From NCBI GenBank assembly GCA_019358855.1, contig JAHHII010000007.1, positions 1-64,000 of the forward strand: DNA of 64,000 nt. The letters run 5' to 3'. Below are positions 52,735 to 59,969 of the stretch, piece by piece. Under the pieces are notes generated by a model. That model did not search any database. It was not told the DNA's origin and saw only the letters and a program-made list of their open reading frames with translations. Source of the stretch: Timaviella obliquedivisa GSE-PSE-MK23-08B. Lineage in GTDB: Bacteria > Cyanobacteriota > Cyanobacteriia > Elainellales > Elainellaceae. The translations under genes were made by a program, and so were the position numbers. Each line of letters begins with the position of its first letter. Within the stretch, counting starts at the first letter, position 1.

Positions 52735-53862
52735 ATGAAGTTTGATATTTTGCATCAGGTTAACCAAAAGATTGGGTCTATCCGATCGCTTAGAATTCAG
52801 TCCACGACGCTAAAACTGGTGGCTTTGGGCTTAGCGGCATTGTTGGGCGTTTTAATTTTAGGAGGTATTCAGGCGATCGCTCGGGTTGATAGTGCCCTTG
52901 CCCCCAACGCCGCCACAGAATTTGCTTCCCATCCTATCCCGTCTTCTCGTTCCTCCCCACTGCCCTCTTCTCAACCGATCGCCAAGACAACTTCACCTCA
53001 GTTCCCCTTGTCAGCCTCTCAGCCCAACCTAGCAAAGCGCCCTGCTTTGCAGATACCGCAGGGGTCGCAATCTCAAGCCTCTCCCGCAGCCCCCAGCCCT
53101 GTCCCTAGCAGTCAGCCTGCTGGCTCTCCATCACCTCAAGCCAGCCCCGCAACTCAACCTGCAAACCGTCCGGAGACTCGTCAGCCCGTTCGCCCCTCTC
53201 CTGCGGCTCCTATTGCTGCGCCCGCCCTTGCCCCCATTGCTCCCGTTTTCTCTACGCCTAATCCGGCAGTCATGACGCGCGTCCCAGCATTGGCGAATGC
53301 GCCCGCTGATCCCAGTAACTATGGCGATCGCTATGCTACAGATATTTACGGTAGACCCGTTAGCAACGCCCTGCTCGTAGTTCTTCATGAAACAGTCGGT
53401 TCCGCTAGTAGTGCCGTCAATACTATGCAGGCACCTCACCTCAACGAAGACGATCAGGTTAGCTATCACAGTATTATCAAGCGAGACGGCACTGTAATCT
53501 ACGTCGTTGCCCCTGAAAAACGAGCCTTTGGGGCTGGGAACTCTGTCTTTAACGGAGCGAATGGGCCCGAAGCGGTCAAAACTCACAAAGATTTTCCGCC
53601 TTCGGTCAATAACTTTGCCTATCATATTTCTCTGGAAACGCCTGGTGATGGCGGCAATTCTGCCCAAACTCACAGCGGCTACACCAGCCAGCAGTATCAG
53701 TCTTTAGCTTGGCTAGTTGCCTGGACTAACGTTCCCTACGATCGCATTACGACTCATCGAGCCGTTGACCAATCTGGCTCGCGCATTGATCCTAGAAGCT
53801 TTGACAATCAACAGTTAGTGGCTCAACTGCAAAGTTATTCGCGTGATACTGCTCAGCGGTAG
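52735..53862 (+). CDS. N-acetylmuramoyl-L-alanine amidase (amidase_2), membrane-anchored
   Basis: The product has 375 residues. Residues 34-57 (LVALGLAALLGVLILGGIQA) are a signal anchor. Residues 60-185 are a Pro/Ser/Ala-rich linker, into which copy e of the dispersed element is inserted (AKRPALQIPQGSQS). Residues 190-370 form the amidase_2 zinc domain: LLVVLHETVGSASSAVNTM with the first His, VSYHSIIKRDGTVIYVVAPE and THRAVDQSGSRIDPRSFD with the second His. The enzyme cleaves the amide between muramic acid and L-Ala in peptidoglycan. Confidence 0.9.
   Translation: MKFDILHQVNQKIGSIRSLRIQSTTLKLVALGLAALLGVLILGGIQAIARVDSALAPNAATEFASHPIPSSRSSPLPSSQPIAKTTSPQFPLSASQPNLAKRPALQIPQGSQSQASPAAPSPVPSSQPAGSPSPQASPATQPANRPETRQPVRPSPAAPIAAPALAPIAPVFSTPNPAVMTRVPALANAPADPSNYGDRYATDIYGRPVSNALLVVLHETVGSASSAVNTMQAPHLNEDDQVSYHSIIKRDGTVIYVVAPEKRAFGAGNSVFNGANGPEAVKTHKDFPPSVNNFAYHISLETPGDGGNSAQTHSGYTSQQYQSLAWLVAWTNVPYDRITTHRAVDQSGSRIDPRSFDNQQLVAQLQSYSRDTAQR
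53037..53068 (-). repeat. Dispersed 34-bp element, copy e (in amidase linker)
   Basis: Reverse-oriented copy, read as RPALQIPQGSQS in the low-complexity linker. The hairpin core is GCTTTGC rather than GCTTCGC, and CCGCAGGGGTCGC replaces CCGCAAGGGTCGC. Confidence 0.9.
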
Positions 53863-53876
53863 CTTTTCCTGCCTTA

Positions 53877-53916
53877 CAAAGCCCCCCGACTTGTTGAAGA
53901 AATCGGAGGACTTTAC
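53877..53916 (-). terminator. Terminator between amidase and argD
   Basis: On the minus strand AAAGTCCTCCGAT pairs with GTCGGGGGGCTTT over 13 positions including three G-U pairs. It follows the argD stop by about 15 bases. Confidence 0.65.
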
Positions 53917-53930
53917 ACTTTGAAGGATGA

Positions 53931-55223
53931 TTACGAAAGACAAGCCATAGCCTGAGTAACCACCTGGAGCGCTTCATCCACTTCACCTGCGCTCACAACC
54001 AGCGGCGGCACAAAGCGCACGACCTTGGGCCCAGCAGGCACCAGCAACAAGCCCTGTTCCATCGCTTCTTTAACTAAATTAATTGAAGTCAACTCAACCT
54101 CAGGATGCAGCACCAAGCCGTTAATTAAACCCCAACCGCGCACTTCAGCAATGATTTGAGGGTACTGAGCAGCGATCGCCCTTAACCCATCCCGGAGTTG
54201 CTCACCCCGCGCCTGGACATTTGCCAGCAGGTTTTCGCGCTCTAGAGTCTCACAAACTTTTAACGCCACACCGCAGACAAACGGATTGCCGCCGTAGGTG
54301 CTGGCGTGATCGCCGGGTTGGAACACATCGCAGAACGACTTGCAGAGCGTTGCGCCAATGGGAATGCCGCCGCCTAGACCCTTCGCCGAGGTGAAAATAT
54401 CAGGTTCAATGCCCAAATTCTCGTAGCCCCAGTAATGCCCAGTGCGCCCCATGCCCACCTGCACCTCATCAAGGATTAGCAGAATGCCTTTCTCATCGCA
54501 AATTTGCCGCACTCGCTGGAAGTAAGCCCGATCGCCTGGACGAACGCCCCCTTCTCCTTGTAGCGCTTCTAGCATAATGGCAGTGACTTGACGATCGGTG
54601 CTATCGAGCAGGGCGATCGCCTCTTCAATTGCCGAAATATCGTTATAGGGAACGTAATAAAACCCAGGCACCAGCGGATCAAAGTTTTTTTGATACTTAG
54701 GCTGTCCTGTTGCCGTCACCGTTGCTAAGGTTCGTCCATGGAAACTCGCGTGGGCAGTGATAATGATGGGGCTTTCGATGCCCATGACGGTGTGGGCATA
54801 CTTCCGCGCCAATTTAATTGCCCCTTCGTTGGCTTCGGCTCCAGAGTTGCAGAAAAAGGCGCGATCGGCACATGAATGTTCGACCAGCCACTTGGCGAGT
54901 TCTCCTTGCTCGGCAACATAGTAGAGGTTAGAAACATGGTGGAGTTTTTTGATCTGCTGACTCACTGCTTCAACCATCACCGGATGGGCATGACCTAGTG
55001 TACAGGTTGCAATACCTGCCACAAAATCTAGATACTCTCGCCCATTTGTGTCCCAAACGCGACAGCCTGCTCCATGATCTAACGCCAGTGCAAACCGACC
55101 ATAGGTAGACATAACATACTGATCGAACTCAGCAGTGTTAAAAGCGACCTGCTCAAAATGGGCTGAAGGAACTTGAGCAGATAGGTGAGGTGCGATCGTG
55201 GGAACTAGAATTTCTGGACTCAC
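53931..55223 (-). CDS. argD: Acetylornithine aminotransferase
   Basis: The product has 430 residues, class III aminotransferase: YVMSTYGRFALALDHGAGCR VWDTNGREYLDFVAGIATCT LGHAHP, FFCNSGAEANEGAIKLARKY, FHGRTLATVTATGQ, LLILDEVQVGMGRTG with the PLP-binding Asp, and FTSAKGLGGGIPIGA with the Schiff-base Lys. CTLGHAHP and the overall profile fit ArgD, which makes N-acetylornithine in arginine synthesis. The first 28 residues are a non-conserved extension. Confidence 0.9.
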   Translation of the reverse strand: MSPEILVPTIAPHLSAQVPSAHFEQVAFNTAEFDQYVMSTYGRFALALDHGAGCRVWDTNGREYLDFVAGIATCTLGHAHPVMVEAVSQQIKKLHHVSNLYYVAEQGELAKWLVEHSCADRAFFCNSGAEANEGAIKLARKYAHTVMGIESPIIITAHASFHGRTLATVTATGQPKYQKNFDPLVPGFYYVPYNDISAIEEAIALLDSTDRQVTAIMLEALQGEGGVRPGDRAYFQRVRQICDEKGILLILDEVQVGMGRTGHYWGYENLGIEPDIFTSAKGLGGGIPIGATLCKSFCDVFQPGDHASTYGGNPFVCGVALKVCETLERENLLANVQARGEQLRDGLRAIAAQYPQIIAEVRGWGLINGLVLHPEVELTSINLVKEAMEQGLLLVPAGPKVVRFVPPLVVSAGEVDEALQVVTQAMACLS

Positions 55224-55572
55224 AGGGATGCCTCCTGATGGCAGGGTAGATTACAAAAAATCGTCAGTGTTAGGGGTTGTCAGTGTTAAAGAGAAATCAA
55301 TTTCTGTTCAGCAATGCTGAAACAGCGTAGTGTCAGCCAGGATACTGATCTTAAGACAGCTTGTTAGTGCATGTTATAAGTTCTGGAAGAATTTCTAGAT
55401 ATTCTGAGCGTTAATTCTATCAATCACTAGCTCTCAAAACTCCTATAGCTATGCCAATAGCGGCGATCGCTCTCTGCAATTCCTAGTTATATTGATGCTT
55501 AAAAATGTCATGATTTGATAGGTTCTGCAAGAGCGTTAAGCCGTGGAAGCGCTAGACTCCTGCAACTACTGC
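55224..55572. other. Intergenic region
   Basis: No gene is seen. TCAGTGTTA occurs twice near 55262-55288. I find no tRNA, terminator of note or known motif. Confidence 0.5.
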
Positions 55573-55980
55573 CTACGCTGCTTGCAACCATTGCATAATT
55601 TCGGTAGGCAAGTCGAGCCGAGTCCGAGTGACTGGATCAATGCAAACATGAACAGTGGTTGCTTGACTAATAGGATTCTCAGGTTCTTTCAATAGAAGAA
55701 TGCTATACGAGATTTCAAATTTTCTGGGATTAAGGTAAGCAGGCTTTACCTGGATTTCATACTCTAGCCCACAGAACATAGGGCAGAGAAAGTCTACCCT
55801 GGCATGGACAATGGGCAGGGCAAAGGCTGAATGGGTAAAAAACTCTCTGAGGTTAAAACCCGTATTCGCTAGAGAAGCTTCGTAGGCTTCGTGGCACATT
55901 GCCAGAACGTTGGCAAAGTAAACAACGCCAGCAGCATCGGTATCTTGGAAGTGAATGGTGCGAGAGTGGTGGAATGACAT
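55573..55980 (-). CDS. 1,4-dihydroxy-2-naphthoyl-CoA hydrolase
   Basis: The product has 135 residues with a hotdog fold. HFQDTDAAGVVYFANVLAMC HEAYEA carries the catalytic Asp and the helix of the 4-hydroxybenzoyl-CoA thioesterase type. FCGLEYEIQVKPAYLNPRKF EISYSIL is the central strand set. The match to the cyanobacterial DHNA-CoA hydrolase, which releases dihydroxynaphthoate for phylloquinone of photosystem I, is close. A general acyl-CoA thioesterase is the alternative. Confidence 0.8.
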   Translation of the reverse strand: MSFHHSRTIHFQDTDAAGVVYFANVLAMCHEAYEASLANTGFNLREFFTHSAFALPIVHARVDFLCPMFCGLEYEIQVKPAYLNPRKFEISYSILLLKEPENPISQATTVHVCIDPVTRTRLDLPTEIMQWLQAA

Positions 55981-56107
55981 GGAAAACGAAGCTGTAGTTT
56001 TTTGGTGTTGCTGAAAGTCCGAAGCTACTCGAAGCTCTTTTCTTAAAGGACAGGGATGAGAAGAGGTTTCTCTGGCTATACTGCTGGATCACTTTAAAGC
56101 TTGGTAT

Positions 56108-58807
56108 TTATTGTAAAGCAGCGAACTCTTGATTTCGATACAGTTGGACTGCTGCTGCTGCGGGCAGGGGTTTACTAAAGAAGTAGCCTTGCATAGCATC
56201 ACAACCCACCGCGCCTAAAAACTCCTGTTGCTCTGCCGTTTCTACCCCCTCAGCAATCACAGCTAGGTTCAATCCATGTCCCAAGGCTACGATCGCCCGA
56301 ATCAAAGAAGCATCTTTGGCATCGGTCGTCAAATCTTTGATAAACGCCCGGTCTATCTTCAACGTATGCAAAGGAAATTGCTTGAGCGTAGCTAACGAAG
56401 AATACCCTGTCCCAAAATCATCCAGCGAAATGTAAACTCCCATTGCCTGCAATTCTTCCAAAATCGAAATGGTCACGCTGATATCCTGCATGGCAATACT
56501 CTCAGTAATCTCAACTTCTAAGTATTGCGGCTCTAACCCTGTTTCAGCCAAGATGCGATCGATTGACTTCACCAGGCTATGCTGCTGAAACTGACGAGCC
56601 GACAGGTTAACAGCGATGCGAATGGGCGGCAACCCTGCTTCCTGCCAAGCTCGATTCTGGGCACAAGCAGTTTGTAGTACCCACTCCCCGATCGCCTTAA
56701 TCTGTCCAGTTTCTTCAGCTAAAGGAATAAATTGAATAGGCGGTACCAACCCTCGCTCAGGATGCTGCCAGCGCACCAATGCCTCCATTGCCACGATCTT
56801 TCCTGTCTTGAGGTTAACCTGGGGTTGGTAGTGCAACAAAAACTCATTCCGATTCAACGCTCGATAAAGGTCATTGACTAGCACCAGTTGGTCAAGTGCC
56901 TGGGTATTCATATCCGGTGCATACAATTGGAAATCATTTTTGCCCTGTTGTTTTGCCCGGTACATGGCTCTATCCGCATTTTTTAACAGCGTTTCTGCAT
57001 CTTCTCCATCGTAAGGAGCCAGGGCAATACCAATACTGGTGGTGACGTGAATTTCCTGTCCATGGCAATCAAACGAAGTTTTAAGGGTTTTGAGAATCCG
57101 TTTCGCAATCTTAGTGGCATCATGGGCAGATCGAACCTGGGGCAAGATTAGCGTAAACTCATCGCCTCCCCAACGGGCGATCGTATCGCTAGGTTTTAGG
57201 CATTTAGCTAGGCGATGAGCCACTTGTTGTAATAACTGGTCACCACTGGCGTGCCCTAAAGTATCGTTAATCGTTTTAAAGCGATCGAGATCAAGAAACA
57301 TTACTGCCAGCATTTCGCCCCATTGATGGGCATACGCCAATGCCAGCGAGAGCCGCTTATCAAATAAGACTCGGTTGGGTAATCCAGTTAGAGGGTCATG
57401 AGAGGCTTGATGCCGAATCATATCCTCAACCCGTCGCTGCATCACTGCCATGTACAGATGCGTGCCTAAGGCTTGCGCCAGTTTGACATCATCAACACTC
57501 CATTGTTGTGCCTGTCCCTTTTTAACTTCTTGCCACGCTTCAAAAGACTGGCGAGGACGAGTATTGCGATCGTCCGGATTGCACTGCCCTGCCCACAACT
57601 TTTCTGTGTCAATTTCGGCACGAAAAATACTGAGACAGCCAATGCACTGATTTTGATATTGCAATGGGACAATCAAAATTGAGCGAATTGCTGTTTTCTC
57701 GAAGGCAGGGGCTAAGAATTGAAGTTGGGGTTCTTGGTAAAGATCGTCAATGCTGTGAAGTTGAGGGGTAGTTGTGGAGGAGGCAGTACTGGAATGATCG
57801 AATAGAGGACGATCTGTGGTTGCAGGTAGCTTGACCTCATCATCTTTGCTTCCCTCATCATCTTTGCTTCCCTCATCATCTTTGCTCAACCCGTCCCCCT
57901 CGATTAACCCATCCTCGCTAACTTCTAGAGCCGTGTCGGCGATCGTTCCCATGGCTTGTTGCCAGAAACGGCTTTCTTCCAAGTAAGGCAGCGTCGGCTG
58001 CTCACCAGAGACATAAAGTTGAGCGGGCTGTCCAATGGCATCATCGCCGATATAGAGCCTACCTCCGTTGCCTCTAAAAGCTTCAATCGCTTGGTCTAAC
58101 ACAGATTGTCTAATCTGAGCAATGTCATAAGGAGAATGCAATATTCGACTGAGTTGGTTAATCATTGACTCATGCCGAACTTGCTGCCGAGTCTGGGATA
58201 AAAGATTGGCTTGAGCAATGGCGATCGAGAGTTGATCGACTAGAATTTGCACCACTTGTAACTCATCCTGGCAATACTGATGCGGTGCTGCATGGTGTGA
58301 CACCAACAACCCCCAAAGCTGATTTTGGTGAAGAATGGGAATGACTAGCGAAGAGTAAACGCCCATTGTCGCCAGGTACTCAGCATGACAGGGATCAACT
58401 GGACTATAGCGAATCTGCTCAACGTCTAAATGTTCACCTGTCTCTGAATTGTCAAGCTGATTTAATATTTTGCGTTGAGAGGCAACATCAACAATGACTC
58501 GTAGGCGAGACTTAATAAACAAGTCGCGGGCATGAGGAGGAATATCACTAGCGGGAAAACTAAGACCCCGCAACGAGGGTAGAAGGTTGCCTCGAATAGA
58601 TTCTGCTACAACCTCGCCACTGCTATCGGGGTGGAAGCGATAAATCTTAACGCGATCTGTTTCTAAAAACGCGCAGGTTTCTTTAGCAGTAGTATCCAGA
58701 ATCTCTTGCAGTTCTAACGATTGGCGAATTCGGTTAGTGATGCGATGGAGAACGCCTTGATAGTCGAAGATCTGCCGCTGAGTTTTTGTCTGGTTTCTAC
58801 GTTTCAT
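56108..58807 (-). CDS. GAF (bilin-type)-GAF-GGDEF-EAL c-di-GMP regulator
   Basis: The product has 899 residues. Residues 20-205 are a phytochrome-like GAF: GLSFPASDIPPHARDLFIKS RLRVIVDVA, then DPCHAEYLATMGVYSSLVIP with Cys140-His141 in the position of bilin-binding cysteines, so a light-sensing chromophore is likely. A second GAF-like region follows, interrupted by an acidic 18-bp minisatellite (SKDDEG repeats). GGDEF is intact near residue 547 (RWGGDEFTLIL); the inhibitory RxxD site reads KPSD. EAL is intact (EALVRW near residue 672, DDFGTGYSSL, KIDRAFIKDL, AEGVET). It can in principle make and break c-di-GMP in response to light. Confidence 0.9.
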   Translation of the reverse strand: MKRRNQTKTQRQIFDYQGVLHRITNRIRQSLELQEILDTTAKETCAFLETDRVKIYRFHPDSSGEVVAESIRGNLLPSLRGLSFPASDIPPHARDLFIKSRLRVIVDVASQRKILNQLDNSETGEHLDVEQIRYSPVDPCHAEYLATMGVYSSLVIPILHQNQLWGLLVSHHAAPHQYCQDELQVVQILVDQLSIAIAQANLLSQTRQQVRHESMINQLSRILHSPYDIAQIRQSVLDQAIEAFRGNGGRLYIGDDAIGQPAQLYVSGEQPTLPYLEESRFWQQAMGTIADTALEVSEDGLIEGDGLSKDDEGSKDDEGSKDDEVKLPATTDRPLFDHSSTASSTTTPQLHSIDDLYQEPQLQFLAPAFEKTAIRSILIVPLQYQNQCIGCLSIFRAEIDTEKLWAGQCNPDDRNTRPRQSFEAWQEVKKGQAQQWSVDDVKLAQALGTHLYMAVMQRRVEDMIRHQASHDPLTGLPNRVLFDKRLSLALAYAHQWGEMLAVMFLDLDRFKTINDTLGHASGDQLLQQVAHRLAKCLKPSDTIARWGGDEFTLILPQVRSAHDATKIAKRILKTLKTSFDCHGQEIHVTTSIGIALAPYDGEDAETLLKNADRAMYRAKQQGKNDFQLYAPDMNTQALDQLVLVNDLYRALNRNEFLLHYQPQVNLKTGKIVAMEALVRWQHPERGLVPPIQFIPLAEETGQIKAIGEWVLQTACAQNRAWQEAGLPPIRIAVNLSARQFQQHSLVKSIDRILAETGLEPQYLEVEITESIAMQDISVTISILEELQAMGVYISLDDFGTGYSSLATLKQFPLHTLKIDRAFIKDLTTDAKDASLIRAIVALGHGLNLAVIAEGVETAEQQEFLGAVGCDAMQGYFFSKPLPAAAAVQLYRNQEFAALQ
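57836..57887 (-). repeat. 18-bp minisatellite, three units
   Basis: Three near-perfect units of CTCATCATCTTTGCTTCC on the plus strand encode SKDDEG repeats in the minus-strand GGDEF/EAL gene. The acidic insert lies within the second GAF-like region. Confidence 0.9.
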
Positions 58808-58967
58808 AGCTGGTTGCGTTTTAGATGGTTCAACACTCTCCTCTTCAAAATACCCTAAATGTATCTTAAAGCACCTCGGATATCTAGTTTAAGATTCGTT
58901 GCATCAACACTTTGAACAGGCTTAATTAAAAGTTAATTAAGATAATCTAGGGGAAGGAGCGATCGCC

Positions 58968-59837
58968 CTACAAAGTATTTGGCATTAAGCTTAAAGACCA
59001 ATCCCAAAATTCTCGGCAAAATTCGTCCTGGTTAGCGATCGGATTGGGAGATCTAATTGTTTTGTTTGCCCAATATAGACCACTAGGATTGAATTGATGA
59101 GAGGCTAGGGCGATCGCTGTTTCGGCTCCTTTACGAGGTGTCACTAACTTTCCAGTTGCGTAGCCAACCCATACAAAAGGCTTCATCAACTGCGTATAAA
59201 ACGGGCTAGCGTTGCGATAAAATAACCTTGTATTGACCACGCCTGGATGAACAGCGTAACTACTAATAGGAGGCTCCTGAAACCGTTGATTAAGTTCTTT
59301 AGTAAACAAAACTTGAGCTAATTTTGACTCTCGGTAAGACTTCATTGCCTGATAAGAATCAGAGGAGCAATAAGCGTCTTCTTCATACTTTTTAATTGAG
59401 TCATTTACTCCTTTTTCACTAGACAAAGACGAAATACTAATGACCTTTCTTATGAACGAGGTTAGTAATGCTTCCTTTAGTAAATTAAACAAGTAAAAAT
59501 GACTTAGATAGTTTGCTTGAAACTGCAACTCAAATCCATCTTGAGTTTGAGTATAAGGCGGAGTCATGATCCCTGCATTGAAGATTAAACAGTCAATTGT
59601 GGGGAAAGCTGCTTTAATCATTTCTGCACCCGCTTTTATTGATTGAAAAGATGCCAGATCTAGCGAGAAAACTGTTGCTTGAATAGCTATATCTTGTTGT
59701 TTCATTTTTTGCAAGGCTGCGTTGCCTTTAGCGATCGATCGCGTGCATAAAATTAGCTCGTGCCCCAGTTTTCCCAAACTCAGGGCAGTCTCGTAGCCCA
59801 TGCCGCTATTGGCTCCGGTAATCAATGTGGTCGGCAT
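58968..59837 (-). CDS. Short-chain dehydrogenase/reductase (light-dependent POR-like subfamily)
   Basis: The product has 289 residues. TGANSGMGYETALSLGKLGH is the NADP-binding TGxxxGxG; IDCLIFNAGIM has the NAG motif; ISISSLSS holds the catalytic Ser and YRESKLAQVLFT the YxxxK pair. The overall text resembles retinol dehydrogenase and protochlorophyllide reductase-like SDRs, but the POR-specific Cys residues are not in place. The substrate is unknown. Confidence 0.85.
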   Translation of the reverse strand: MPTTLITGANSGMGYETALSLGKLGHELILCTRSIAKGNAALQKMKQQDIAIQATVFSLDLASFQSIKAGAEMIKAAFPTIDCLIFNAGIMTPPYTQTQDGFELQFQANYLSHFYLFNLLKEALLTSFIRKVISISSLSSEKGVNDSIKKYEEDAYCSSDSYQAMKSYRESKLAQVLFTKELNQRFQEPPISSYAVHPGVVNTRLFYRNASPFYTQLMKPFVWVGYATGKLVTPRKGAETAIALASHQFNPSGLYWANKTIRSPNPIANQDEFCREFWDWSLSLMPNTL

Positions 59838-59969
59838 TACATTGTTAATTAATTGCTAGTTGAATCTTAAAGCAGTTTGCAGCACAAATTGCAGCATAAA
59901 TAATGCACTGCGATCGCGGGCTGCGATAGGGTTGAGGTAGCACCAAACCCTGTATCACTCAAAATTGCC

